DNA of 64,000 nt from Alnus glutinosa (lineage: Eukaryota; Streptophyta; Magnoliopsida; Fagales; Betulaceae), in assembly GCF_958979055.1 (NCBI RefSeq), contig NC_084886.1, forward strand, positions 2,375,001-2,439,000, written 5' to 3'. The position numbers and the translations under genes were made by a program. The notes below the pieces were generated by a model that saw only the letters and a list, made by a program, of their open reading frames with translations, was not told where the DNA came from and did no database searches. Of this stretch, positions 34,501-47,930 are shown in pieces; positions within the stretch are counted from its first letter, which is position 1, and each line of letters starts with the position of its first letter.

Positions 34501-35835
34501 ATGTCATGATTAATAATTGTGTCAACACTTTTTGCTATTTACTATGCCAGTTCTTTCAGAAGATGGAAGAGAAACTAAATGCCAAGGAGGCAGAAAAAGT
34601 TCAGCTGCAATCAAAACCTAAGGTTGGCCTCATAACTTTACTATAGTGTTAGCTAGGTGATATGGCATCCCTATGAAAAAGAAGAAAGGAAAAGGGTGAA
34701 TAAGAAATGATGTATTGAGGGGCTAATAGCAAAAAATGCAAATATGTTTCGAGAGGTCCAACTATGTGAATTGACTGGGGGATTATTGCATGAGTTGCCC
34801 AGTTTATTTGTTATAAGCCCACATGACTTCAGGGTCGCTTATGTTTTGCAATACTCTTTAATGATATTTACTTGCTCGTTGAGCTCATCTAAAAACAAGC
34901 ATATTTTTTTTTCCCTCAATTTTATGCAGGAGAAAGCACAATTTGCAATTGAAAAATTGCAACAGAGCACTGACTTTAAAGCCAAACAGAATGAAGATTC
35001 AAATCATGGATCACAATCACCAAGTAGTCCCTTGAAGAAGGTAATATGTATCTTCTTAACTTGAGAGGTACTGTGCACTGCGAAAATGTGAACTCAAGGA
35101 TAGTTTGTTATATGAGCAGCCTATTATGTCAGTTTGGATGGTTGCTACTCTGTCAATTCTTTTTACTAGTTGTTTCTGGTGCTTGGAGAGATACGAGTTT
35201 CTTATATCGATATTAGCCTATTATGTCAGTTTGGATGGTTGCTACTCTGTCAATTCTTTTTACTAGTTGTTTCTGGTGCTTGGAGAGATACGAGTTTCTT
35301 ATATCGATATTAGCCTATTATGTCAGTTCGGATGGTCTCCACTGTCTGTTTTATAACTCATTCTCTCTTTTTATAGTATTAGTTTCTGGTGGGTGGAGAG
35401 ATACAGTTTTCTTAGTCATATATTGAATATTCTTAACATGCACCACGATCGTTTGTGGTTTGGAGCATGATAGGCTCATTCTCCATAGACACCCTCAAAT
35501 GTTTTTTTTAACTTTTGAATCTTCTCCAAGTTTTGTGAGTGTTTGAATTTTTATCAGATGTCTATCCAATCAGTCACTGAAAAGAAAAGCATACGATCAT
35601 TTGTGTCTTGCAGAATCCACTGGCACAGCCTCGGTCACCAAAACATGGAAGAAAGCCAACTCCCAGCACAGTCAGGGACTCGAGCTCTCGGCCTCCTCGG
35701 AGGCCATCAGGCAGAAATGATAGCTCTAACTCTAAGCGCGTGACAGAAAAAGTTAATCAAACCACAATTCGTTTTATTGCATCACTTCCTAAGAAGAATG
35801 CGCATGAGAATGCTTCTCCAAATATTCAGCATTAA
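31516..35835 (+). CDS. WVD2-like 7-type TPX2-domain microtubule protein
   Basis: Nine exons: 31516-31587, 32345-32893, 32981-33343, 33432-33535, 33632-33706, 34361-34463, 34551-34622, 34930-35040, 35614-35835. Phases agree, giving 556 residues. The N-terminus has the WVD2-like hallmark LGESISFGRFMSESLAWEKW and HNRYLEEVEKFSKPGSVAQK. The C-terminal third holds the TPX2 motif (FTFRSEERAAKRKE-FFQKMEEKLNAKEAE, about residues 405-440). It is followed by a basic Ser-Pro-rich tail ending IRFIASLPKKN. The family binds and bundles cortical microtubules and affects anisotropic growth. Eight introns separate the exons; the one between exons 6 and 7 starts with GC instead of GT. The small fifth exon (33632-33706) is the least certain. 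Intron 8 contains a 97-bp tandem repeat. It converges on the ARR11-like gene. Confidence 0.9.
35120..35410 (+). repeat. 97-bp tandem repeat, two exact and one diverged copy
   Basis: Copies start at 35120, 35217 and 35314 with CCTATTATGTCAGTTTGGAT. The first two are essentially identical; the third diverges after about 30 bases but regains TTTCTGGTG...TGGAGAGATAC. It lies in the last intron of the WVD2-like gene. Confidence 0.92.
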
Positions 35836-37462
35836 GGGTCTAAAGAAGAGAGTAAGCTGCTTCATATAAGCATATGTGTGAACTACTGTGTTAGAGTTCC
35901 GGTTATCCTGCTGGTGACAGCCTTCTTGTAAATACACGTTATGAAGAGAGTATTAATCTTGTGATGGCAATGGGATTCACCTGAGGAAGGATATCAATGA
36001 GAAGGTTATATTCTTGTGTTGAGAGCTTCTTTTAACATCAATGAGGAGTAAAATTTTGTAGCAGTTTTTTTTATTTTATTTTTTTTATTCTATTTTTTTT
36101 TTCCAGTGCTTCTTGTTTCCTTTTGTAGACATGTAGGAGATTAGTTTTGGACGTGGATTAGTTCAAGCATGTTTGTAATGAGACTGTCGTTGTTGCTTAT
36201 GGTAGCATGTACAGTTAATTTTAGTTTATCGTATTTCTTACTGCTTTGCCTTGAATTAAGATAAAATGTTTAAATTACCATGTGACCCAAAACTTTGCTC
36301 CCAACCAAAGCATCTGAGGCCCCCCTCCTAAGCTTTGTTTTGAGACTAAAAGCTACGTCCTCCTGACTGAATTCTCAGAATAATTTGGGCATAAAAAAGG
36401 GTTGCTTGGAAAGTGCAAAATCCAGCCACTGGCCCCTATTTGAAATCCAGAGATGAGTACGCTGTCTGTCAGGATGGGACCAGTTGCCAGCAGTTGGATC
36501 AGTATGATTAGCCGCCTAGACTAGAATCAGCGGAGACAAAAGCTACAAGGGTACCATTGATCTTTTTTGTTGGTACGGATGAAAACTCACTTTTTTTTTT
36601 TCTTTTTTTTTTTCTTTTTTTTTTTAAAAAAAATTTGGTTCTCAGAATTTGCAAAGGTAAATGACGTTTGTGCCCATATGGTCCCCTAAGGGTGAACTTT
36701 AGAAGCAGTTCTAAAGAGTTTTCGTTGATATGGCGACCGAACGACGAGTCCAACACTCAGACCATTTTAGAACATGAGACATTCAGTTGGTACCAGATCG
36801 CATTCCGTCTGAACGAGTAATAAGTTCGAGACGTCCGATTGGAAGGTTGGTCGAACCTCGTATGAACGGGAATATTCATAAAAGTTTCATCATGATTCAT
36901 GATGGTCGTCCAAACGAGATCGCGTCCTAATTGCTTGAATTAAAATTTTATTAGGATTATGACTACTTTTCTATAAAAACTCAGTAAGGACGACTATGGC
37001 AGTAGTTTATGTCATATTTTCTTCAATTTTTAATAAGAAATCCTCCAAGCTAGGTTCAATTTTCTCCTATTTTGCATCAATTCATTGATTTTGTTCTTGG
37101 TTTTGGAGAGAGTTGTTAATCTTGGATCCACCACACCACGCTCTACAAAGATAAATGACATTTTTTGTACATAGACTTGGAATTTTTTTTTTTTTTTTTT
37201 TTCTTTTTAAATCATACATACTTACATACATAAAACACCTAATGCTTGATGCATGCAAAGAACTCAACTTCAACAAGCAAACTTATTATGCAAAAAGTTC
37301 GACACCACTCCTATTATACAAGTTACAACATCCAAGGAAACTGGTCAGGAAAATAAGATCCCAATCCATAAAGTTCGAAGTTCTCCATACAATATTGGTT
37401 GCATAAGAAGAACGAACAAAAGATCCTCCTTCCTGCAAGATGTGCAGTAGGGCAGAGCATGG
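35836..37462. other. Intergenic between convergent genes
   Basis: Contains 3' flanks of both neighbours and T tracts at about 36590-36625 and 37180-37205. The stretch at about 36780-37130 has a CTATAAAAACTC TATA-like word and an LTR-like composition, but I found no partner repeat. No coding region. Confidence 0.4.
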
Positions 37463-40400
37463 TCACGATAAAAATAGACCTTGATCAACTATAGGATATT
37501 CCGGTGTGTCAAAGGGACACTCATTGTCCGAAGTCAGTGTGTCACACAAGTATATAGGGAATTCGGCGATGAAGCCTGGATCAGTGTAGTCAGTAAACTC
37601 TACATTAGGGAGTTCAAAATTCATGCTATGGCAATCACCTTGAAGCCAACAAACTGTCAGGTCCTCATTGAATGGCGCAAAAGTTGTGTCAGTTGCCGAT
37701 ATCAGGTTTCGTTGGCAAGATTCAAAGTCAGTTATGCAACTTAGATTGAAGCCCTGCGGTTTCATGCCTGATATTGCAGTGGAAATGGGCTCAAAGGATT
37801 GATGCTTTACCATATGGCTCTTGGACTGAACAGGAAAACTGTCTATCGCACTTTCCTTTGGACTGAGAAGGCTCACATGATTGCCATTGAACTGAGCATA
37901 TAATGGTTTAATTTTTTCAGGGCCACATATTTCTCTTCCTGTCACAGAAAGCCCAGAGGTAATGGATGAAGCAGATTGTAATGGATCAATTTGGATGTGG
38001 TGTAAACCAGAAGGCGGCAGCTGGCTAAAGCCATCTTCCAACTGAAGAAGCGGCTTATGTTCTTCTTTGAATTGAGGAGCTTCGCTCCAAGAGTACTGTG
38101 CTGGGATGGCAGTATAGTTCACTTCTGAATCCAGTGATGCAAAAGAATGATCAAAACTCATCTGTGAACTCCTCGTCTCTTGAGGATCAGGAAGATCAGC
38201 AGTCAAGGTGCTTTTGGTGTCCGTGGACTCTGAAACAACTCTCTTCAAATCACCTTCATGGTTTTTGGTATCCAAATCCTGAGCAAAGAAGTTTTCGCCA
38301 GAATATTGGTATCTGCCATTTGGAACATCATTTTGGTTCCCGCTGATTGAACTCTGAACACCAAAACTTCCAGCAGGATCCTTCGAAGGCAAATCTGATA
38401 GCTTTATCCCACCAAAAGAAGCTTTCAGATCATTTTCTTTCTGCAACCGACTCAAGTAGAGGCGGTACTTCTGCCAAAACAAACATTTCTAGATGAAAAT
38501 CCCATGATGTTCGAAATGATTAACCATCACATAACACTTTCCTCTCTCATTTTGACTGTCTTTTAATAAGCAAAGAGTTGATGTGTTTAATTCAATACGT
38601 ATCAGTGTTTGCTGTATAACTGAATAGTGCTAGAGGTGGAAGGGTTGCTAAAGTTTTTGTGAAACTAGAGACAGAACTTCCTTAAAATTGGAGGTGTGGT
38701 GAAACTAGATAGAATTTCAATCAAGAATTGAGCATATGTAAAACAAAAATGGCCATAAAATTTGATTGTATATCTGAAAGAGGGATGTGACATTCATTTT
38801 CTTTACACATTTATATATTTCCAAAAAATCAGATATATAGAAGTGTCCAAGTTTGTCATCATATACATATCATTAATAAACCAAGTACATATATATATAT
38901 ATATATATACATAAGTTGGTACTTTCAGAAATTCTTGGCAACTATAACGCCAATAGTAAAAGCAATGAGTTGTGAAAAGCCTACTTGATAATGACTTTCA
39001 GCCATTGTCAGGACCAAGAGTTAAAGAGCGAGGGATCTACCTGCAAATGACTAGCAACATTTTCTCTAGTCAACCACGGCACATTCATTAAATCCAGTAT
39101 TTTCTTGGGGCCAACCTCTGCCAAACAGAAACTATATGTGATGGCTCTGTTGAAGCAAAGATAAAGATAGCAGAGCAGCTATATGATTGACGATCACATA
39201 AAGACATAAACAGTAACAATCCAACTTAACATTTGTTCAATTTTTTTATTTTTATTTTAATTCACATGTATAAATAAACTCTATGACTGGAGCTTATACC
39301 GTACTTACTATCAAAGCCAATTTGATTTACAGCTTTGACGAATTTTTGGTGAAGATCGACTGACCAAACCACTCTATGTTTCTTTGGAGACGAATGATCA
39401 CCAACGTCATCGTGCTTATTTTCAAATTCTTTCCTTTTCCTTACAGAAGTCAGATCTTCTCCGCAAAACATGTGCCCATCATCAGAAAGATCTGATCCAT
39501 TTATTGATATTTGAATTCCATCAAAGCTGTCGTGGCTCTCAATATCTCTTATTTCATGAATCTTTTTTCGGAAGACATGCTGCCATATGTTCCGGAGTTC
39601 TTTCATCCTTATGGGCTTGAGGAGATAATCACATGCTCCATGCTGAACCCCTTTCATGACCCTACTGGTCTCTCCATCAACAGACATCACTGTGCAGGTT
39701 AATAAAATGCAACTCGTCAGAAGCAGTGATTCCAGTGGATGCGAATAAAAACATAGAGGAAATTTTAGCATGTTAGATCAAGTTTGATATATTAGTGGTA
39801 GAGAACTGACTAAGGACCGGAAGATCCATCTCGAGTCCAACATGCTCAAGTAGCTTAAACCCATCCATGTCGGGCATGTTAACATCGCTGATTACAATGT
39901 CATACCCATCTTTCCTCTCTCGAAGCAATTTCAAAGCTTCTCTTGCTAAGCCACACGTAGTGACTGAAAAGAAAAATAAGACAGGAAATAAATTTCATAT
40001 GATTGAAAGGAATGACAATATGCCGAGTACATAATGACTGGAAGGAAGATAAACTAGAGATCTAAAATACAGTTTTCACAGTACGAAGTAAAACATTATT
40101 GGCCAATCAGGAGAAAAGATAGAAATAGGGATGGGATGCTAGAAAGATTTCCATTGTGTGGCATGACTTGGAGAAATATTCAATAATATTGGTCGTTTGA
40201 GGCATTAGAGAGATAGTTAATGACTTTGAAGGTCATACGAGAAGTTATGATCTTGTCTGATAAAGGTCCCTGACAGCACTAGTTGATCTAAAAGAGAAAA
40301 CACCAAAGGAAAAATGACAAAGAGGCTTGAAAATCCAATACGAATGTTCACTCAAATGGTAAAAATATCTGGAGGCATTTTCACCATCAGAGCAGATGGC

Positions 40401-42172
40401 TGAACAGAATTAGTATAGTGAGCATATTTATGAAGCCAACCCTGAGGCTGAAAAGCAACTTACCCAAGACAAGTTGAAATTAATTTAAGTTTGACTTGCA
40501 CTTAGGCTAGACCAGATCGCAAGCAGCCATGTTCAAGCTTGGCCATGGTAGGTATGCCTGAGCACAAGCTTCTTTTTGCCAAACAACTATTGTTCATTCA
40601 CCTAGCATTACATGCATGTTTGTCAAAACAACACTCTTACCACTATGATTACCAATTACCCTTCCAACACACCACAGAAATTCATTCAATTCTTCATCAG
40701 ACCTTGCTACAGTATTATCACTTATCAGACTGTCTTTTTATGGTAGTTTGGTTTTTGATCGGTGTCTTAATAGCTAAATTTATTAAGGCAGCACTTTACT
40801 GACCTCACATGCTCACAAACCTACTCAAGTAATCTGGTTTTGCCCAATTATGAATGGTGAAAATTGAGCTTGAAGTCTTATTTTTTTCAAATTGTCCTCT
40901 TTGATGACAAGCTGAGTAGTGTACTAAGCACATGCAGATACTTTGATTATCAGCCTCAATAGGTAAGACAATTGAGTAAACTGAAATACACTCCATTCAT
41001 AATTGAGCTTGAAGTCTTATTTTCAAATTGTCCTCTTTGATGACAAGCTTAGTGTACTAAGCACATGCAGATACTTTGATTATCAGCCTCTCAATAGGTA
41101 AGACAATTGAGTAAACTGAAATACACGCAGTGTGTTCTAATCCTTAAATTCAAGAGAATGACCTACGCAGGGTCTAGGTTCAAACCATGCTCGATTGGAG
41201 AAAGGCCTTTTGCACTTCAACTAATATAGATAAGAATCATGTAAGTACCATAGAACAGGCACCAAAGAAAGCCCTAGTTACCCTAAATCACCACCTTTCA
41301 GAAACTTTTCTCAAGAAAGAAGTTACAAACAACAGCTTCCATTTCCTCCGTCAGTAGTACCCAAAATTAACGTAGATGTAATATCTTACACCACAACTAT
41401 GCCATAGAAAAACGATCATTTACCTAACCTGAACTGCTTTCCTTTCATATTGAGAACTATCCTTAAATGCCAGGACGACTGTGTATTAACTAACAATCTA
41501 GCTTCATATATGTCTCCATTTCGGTAGGTCCATTAAAGCATACAATCATCTCGACCCAGAAATCAGGAAAAGCTCATATCAATAGAGTTTCTGAAGATGT
41601 ACTATTTGATTAACACTGATCAATTTGAGTATCAATTTCCATTAATGAAACTAACAATTTGCACTTAAAAAGCCTGAATTAACACTGCCAATTCACAAAA
41701 ACAATAATAAAGGCATCCTTAATTTCTCCATTTCTATGTCACTTTCACCGTTATGCAGCCTTAACACCTGCAATAAAATATGAGCTATGAATTTAACATG
41801 CACTTCTAACACCCAAGAAAACATAGAGAAACAACACACGAAAACAACGAAACATTCCAAGAAGCCATTACACCTCGAATTAACGGATAATTTGAGTAAC
41901 CCACCTCGAAACCAGCAAGTATTAGCAAAAGAAACCACATAATCTACAAGGCGCCGAAGTAAAACCAACGCAGAGAATATTTAGCAACGCAGGAACAGTA
42001 GCAAAGAAGCAAGTAGGTGCGCACCTTCGTAGGAGCACTTCTTCAGCATCTTTTCAAGGATTTTGAGCCACGTGGGATCGTCATCAACGACGAGAACACG
42101 GAGACCAGCCGGGAACGATTCGTTCCGAGGCGAAGAAAAGCCGTTCTCCATTAAAGGAGCTGAAAAACTCAT
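37463..42172 (-). CDS. Type-B response regulator, ARR11-like
   Basis: Five exons on the minus strand: 42172-42025, 39963-39811, 39689-39309, 39117-39041, 38470-37463. All are GT-AG, giving 588 residues. The receiver domain spans about residues 24-140, with acidic D30-D32, phospho-acceptor D76 ([13 protein letters not shown]) and K125 (DYLLKPI). A GARP/Myb-like DNA-binding domain follows at about 203-263 ([33 protein letters not shown]). The long C-terminus ends VDQGLFLS, as in Arabidopsis ARR11 (VDQGLFIS). Type-B regulators are nuclear transcription factors activated by phosphorelay from cytokinin receptors through HPt proteins. All key residues are intact. Intron 1 (about 2.06 kb) holds a direct duplication. 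The leader has a (GA)n tract near 42310-42330. Confidence 0.95.
40861..41130. repeat. Direct tandem duplication of about 135-140 bp in ARR intron 1
   Basis: Copies at about 40861-41000 and 41001-41130 share AATTGAGCTTGAAGTCTTAT, CACATGCAGATACTTTGATT and GACAATTGAGTAAACTGAAA. A few small indels separate them. Confidence 0.9.
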
Positions 42173-44618
42173 ATTGAAGTGTACGGGGGAGATTGAAGTG
42201 GTAGGGAGGAGAGTTGCTGGAAACTCTCAAAAGGACAAGAAACAGACTACAGGGATCAAAGTTCTCGACTTTAAAAATAATGGGTTTCTTTGGATTTTAA
42301 GGGAAGCACTCAAGAGAGAGAGAGAGAGAGACTGAGAGAAAGAGCGAGAGACCACCAACGAATATTGGCGCCGGCTAGCTAACGGTCACTGTGGCGCACG
42401 TTAGCCTCTTTAACCTTTCGGTTTGGGTCTCTCTCTCTCTCTTCAAAAAAAAAAAAAAAAAACTGTTTCGGTTTTAGTGCTGATAAAAGAGTGTGAAACA
42501 GAGTAACTTTGAGAATTTGAAGGATAGAATCTGGCCTACCCCAAAGCAAGAGGCACAAGAATTCTGAGGGTCTTGGGTGAAAGAATGTTTGAACGAAAAA
42601 GGGGCATCTAATAAATGAGAAATATTAATGCTGAGGCAGTCCTAATTTGGACATTCAAAGGTTCATTTTTACTTGTCTAACAGGGGATCTTCTGTTATTC
42701 CTTTTCCAAAGAGAAAAGGGAGCATACAAATTCCAGGAAAAAAAAAATTGTGAGAAAGAGCTTTCGGTTCGAGCTTAGGGCTCAATGTCCAAACACGGAG
42801 TTTTAAGCATTGGGCCTCCTATTTAAGTAGAGAGCTCATGCGTAGACAGGAGAGGGCTTCGTTAAATCCCCTCACATTCCGAGGGCAAAAAAAGAATTGA
42901 GCATTCCTAATTGTTGGAGATCTCGGTTAAGCTATCGAATGTAATTTTCGAAAGGTTCATATAAATTTTAGTGTGCTGATAAATATAGTCATCGGTGCTT
43001 TGGTTGCAACCCGGACAGATATAAAGTCCGCCTATCCTCTCACATTAGTAATACGGTAGAGCTAATTTCACCCATCCAAATTCATCTATGGGCAATACGT
43101 ATTATAAGGGTGGCAAGTGTTTTACTCATTCAGCTCTCGGAATAGGTCATTAGTCCTTTTCCAGATTGCACATTCCTTAGTGGGAAGTCACCACCATTCA
43201 CCAATGAGAGTGTGTGATTGGAAATAAATGTTTTACTAAATGGGGGTCCAAGAAAGAACGTGGTGCAAGAACAAGGTCGGATACCTGAAAGAATGAAAGA
43301 AAAAAGAAATAAATAAAATAAAATCTCTTACTTTATTTTTATATTTTTTATTGAGCATCATAGCCATCAAGTTCCATGCCTCTTTGTAAGCCTTGATTAT
43401 GAAATTTTAACACTTAAAGAGCGAATTAGCAACTCGCTTCTAAATTCTTATTTGACTGATTTGAAACTCAAGTGCCAAAACACTTGGCAGTGAGTCAGTT
43501 TGGATTGATTTGAGTCAATTCCATGGGTTTCCCTAATTGCCAAAAACAAAAAGAAGAAGAGAAAATTAGTCATTCAAATAGCATATTCCATAAAATACTA
43601 TATAGAATGTACGTGCAAATAGGGCAAGTAGGCCGCACTACTCAAAGTGGATAGGCCTTATAACCTTTTTCTATGTGGGTACCCGAATTACGTGCAATCC
43701 GAACAACAAATTATTGAAAATGGGGATGGATTTTACTTGTCCTAAAAAAGAAAGATAAAGTTGATGCGGATGAAAATGAAAATTTAGGTGCATGGGCACG
43801 TGGAAAGCATTTGAGAGAGAAGAGGAGCACTGGTTGGAGAAGGGCAGAAGCATTTGAAGTTGGAGAAGGATTACGTTTCCATTGGTACAAAGGTGAGACG
43901 ATGATAAGAAGCTTCTCCCCTGTTTTGACTTTCTGTGGTGGTCAGCCAAAGAATGGGTGAAATGAAATCTGTGGAAGCTCTCAGTGCAGAGTGCAGAATG
44001 CAGAGTGCAGAGGGTCAGTAATTTAATTTTATGGAAGCCTTAAAAAAAAAAAAAAAAAAAAGACAATAATAAAGAAAGAGAAGGTGGAGCAAGAAAACTT
44101 TTAGAAATGGTTGATGCCCAAATAATTGATATAAATTAAAGAGTGTTTTATGTACTTTGGTGAGTGAAATTCCTTTGAATATTGTAGTGCTCATGGTACA
44201 TTATATATATTATACGACCTGCTCAACCTCTTCTTGTCAACTTGTCTTTGGAAATTGGACCCATCAAGCCTTCAGCAACACGCTCCGAGCTCGGGAGACA
44301 GAAACATCCAAACTTTTGTCTGCCCAATTTTGCAGCCTCCCTCTCCGCACTTTCTCCGTGCAATTGGGTCGTGCTTTTCACGCTTTCATGCAGTCACCTT
44401 TAGATTGATATTCCGTACATTACTAGATCTAGCACGGCTGCAATAAAATTTCTTTTACGCCCCCCCCTTGGTTTGAAATCGACGGTCCCAAAACGGTCAT
44501 ATTCTTAAAAATTAAATTAAATAATAGATCGAGCTCAAATGCTCTCTTTGCTAGCTCTTTGTTTACTTCCCACTATCTTCGATCTCCTATCTTATGATTC
44601 TTATCGTCTCTCTCATTC

Positions 44619-44659
<41 letters not shown>

Positions 44660-47600
44660 TTATCGACCAGACCGCCCTCAGTTACTTGAGGAGTAGTTCG
44701 GCTACTCCAACTAGCCGAGTTGGAAATGGACGCACCACTTTCAGTTGCCAAATGAGATAGTTGAACTATTCTCACTATTCAAAATGGGTTCTTTAGCCAC
44801 CCATAAATAGTTGGGTGGGAGATGGTTGAACTATCGATATGACCAAAAGCGGAACCAACTATTAGATTGAGGAGAGATAGTTCTCCCATTAAAAAAAACA
44901 AAAAAGAAAAAGAAAAAGAAAAAAAGAAGGTCTTTTTAAGTTTTACTCTTGCACATCAAAATGTTTGGTTCCACCCCTGCCTCCTCGGCCTATAACAAAC
45001 AACCATCCATGTGGCTTGAACACTGTGCAAGTAATCTATACTTTCATTAAAAGAAAACAAGTGGTTTTAATTACTCTAGGGCCCCTTTCCATTTCAAATG
45101 AATTGGAAATGAAATTTTACTGCATTTAATTAAGGTTGTAATTTCTCTCTCTCTCTCTTTCACTTGAAACAAAGAGAATCATATTCGCTGCCTAATCAGA
45201 TGATGGTCACACTAATGACATAATGATTCATGCCCCAAAAATTACTTTAAAAAAAAAAAAAAAAACTAATAACGTTGTAGAATAATGAATATGAATAATG
45301 GAACCAATTCACGCAATCAAGAGATAGCTTATCATTGTGAACAAATGAGGCCACTACACCCCACACCCTAATCCAAAGAAAAAGAAAAAAAGATTGCCCT
45401 AGGGCCTAGGCAGCCGAAGGCCACGACAGTGACAATTGGCTCCATTTAAACAATGACTTGTTTGCGCCAATGACCACTTAATTATGTTGAATGACCAAGG
45501 AGAGAGTGTTTCCTTGGGCACTTTGTGGTATAAAAAAGAAAAAAGAAAAAATATGCTGAGCATTGGGATGTGATTTAAGCATATATATGAATACACCTCC
45601 CAGCCCTCCTTATAGTGGATGTAACCCATTTTCCATTTTTCCTCTCTTATTAGAGTAATGTCGGTGTATTTACTTTTGTATGTATTTATTTATTGCCCGA
45701 GTTGATACTCTGCTGGGACAGGTTTTAACTTTGAGCAAATAGGGGTTTAAACTTTTGGAGTCTGCCTTTTGAGAGTGGGGTAGAGGAGCTAGGGTTTCTG
45801 GCAAAACCCAATGGCTCTGAAAGGAAATTCCCACTCACAAATTCTTTATATCCAAAGAGAATTGTTTAGTTGAAGAGAGAGTGAGCACGATTGGTGACTA
45901 ACAAATGGGAGGATGAACAACATGCAACTTCTCTTCAGTGGGGTGTAGCTTTTATTTGTTTAATTTAAAGTTAGAATATGGCTCTGCCTTATGCTGCTTT
46001 CCTATGATGCTTTGCCACGACTCTTGTTTCTTTACCTGTTTATTCTTTCACTAACTTCTATCTCCCATGAAGTTGCTGACCAATGCAATCGGCAATTGCC
46101 ACAAAGTTTTCGACATCCTTAAAATTAGGCTGCGCGAATTTCATTATGACCAATTTGTTTGTGGCACTGTCATAAAAGTTTTCGCCATCCTAATAATGAC
46201 ATTAGGGTGTCTAATTTTTGGCACTGAATTTGTAAAGGGGATTGGTTAAATGCACATAAGCACAGAGCTAATTTTAACCTGTTAGGCCCAAGCAAAATGA
46301 TGATTAATAGAACACCGGTTTGGCTTTTTATCAAAACATCCAGGCCCAACATGCTCATGTTTCCAAAAGAACACAATCCTCCTCACCTCTTGTTGACAAT
46401 TTTTCCAGGTGAACAAAGCTTAAAGCTTTGTATTGAAATAGCCAAATCTACCCACCATTCGTCGCTTCTGCAACCAGGCACCCCCCATTGCCCCCCCCCA
46501 CCTTCTTGGCATCATGTAACACATCCTTGGCTCTCCTGTATATCTCCTCCTTTCTTCACCTTATTCTCCATCTCATCATAACTGATGGCCTTTTTTAATG
46601 TATGGAAACGGCCAAATTTAGATCCAATATCCCATAAACGCCAACCGCCGGTCATCCATCTTGTTGGACATCGAAGTGGCTTTAGTCTAGTCCTCCTTAG
46701 TGCTATCTTCCTTGTTGTGGCTTCCAAGTCTCCTTCCTGCTGCTGCAAGCGTTTCTCAAATTTAAGTTCCATCCTTGGGACTACTTCAAATACCATCGTT
46801 TCTAGCAAGCTTTTTCTTCAAGAAGCTATTGGGCCAAATCAATTCTCTGACCCATTCCCATCTATTGTTTCAACTTTACTAGGGTTTTTTTTTTTTTTTT
46901 TTTTTTTTGATAAGGACTATTGGTGCCCCATCACTTTCTTTTGTATCTCTTTATTTGTTTAATGTTATCTTTTCTTATCAAAATAGCAAGTAGCATGCTA
47001 ACTACCTAAATTAACCCATTTAACCTCACCAAAGTATTGAAGCACATACTTACAGAAATATATATATATATATATATATAAAATCTCTTAGCTTAAGCTG
47101 GTCAGGCTATCCAGTGAGTTTCTAAACCCATTAATCTAAGGGGTTCCTTAAGGATGCATACAAGGGAATTTAAGATATCCAATGAAGTAAAAGAACAAAG
47201 AATTAAGAAATAAGCATAATCTTTTGCTTGCAGTTAAGGGGATTAGAGTGTACATCCACCATTAAAAATTTAAAAGGTAGATACCAAGTAAATCTCGTAG
47301 GGTACTCAATAGGTACCCTAAGCACCTAATCCATCCAAATCCTTTTTCAAAAGTTAAACATCTCAGCCAGCATTCTTGATGCGACAGTTTTAGATTGATG
47401 CTGCATATTTATCATCTAAACAAAACCACTTCTGCTATAGAAAAATGCAACCATTTCTTCAATATTTTAACTAGACAAGAACTACGGGGGTACCATTTTA
47501 GTAAAAGCAAATGATTATGGAATTCTCTAAGAAAAAAATATATAAATTGTTGAATTCTTTTTTGGCCTCTATGGAATTGAAGAAGAAAAAGTTTTGGATG

Positions 47601-47930
47601 ATAAGCAGAAACCCATATATTAATCAAATATCTTTCCATTTACATTCCCAACACTCAGGTTCCAAAAAGCTGAGTTGAAGGCCAAGCATACCTTTTATAT
47701 ATTTTTACATTTGCTACAATCTCAACATACTTGCAGGTTCATTGTCCTTGCTTTTGTCTTGAGAGATTCCATGAATGTTCAAAGACATCCAGCAGTTCTG
47801 TTAACTATATACAACTGCCATGGAACAGCTACTCAACCTGTCATGGTGGGCGAGATTTAAGCTTCACCAGACTCTATAGAATGGGTAATCAGCATTTCAT
47901 TTAGCATACTACTTAATGCTTCATCTGGAG
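42173..47930. other. Long intergenic region, no recognisable gene
   Basis: 5.7 kb between the divergent 5' end of the ARR11-like gene and the 3' end of the RING gene. It contains a (CT)n/poly(A) patch near 42430-42460, a (CAT)n tract at about 44620-44659, a T tract at about 46887-46908 and a (TA)n tract near 47061-47081. An open frame of 98 codons on the minus strand (46512-46808), rich in Arg, Glu and Lys, resembles no family I know and lacks a gene context. A repeated phrase around AAGTTTTCGACATCCTT / AAGTTTTCGCCATCCT occurs at 46105-46195. Confidence 0.4.
44620..44659. repeat. (CAT)n microsatellite
   Basis: About 13 uninterrupted CAT units, giving a poly-His or poly-Met artefact in short frames. 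Confidence 0.95.

Noticed and set aside
44539-44760. Short frame with a poly-His run
   Set aside because: The His run is the (CAT)n microsatellite and there is no further support.
46512-46808. Minus-strand frame of 98 codons rich in Arg/Glu/Lys
   Set aside because: No recognisable family, no splice or promoter context, and an overlapping frame of similar length on the other strand. Left as unassigned.
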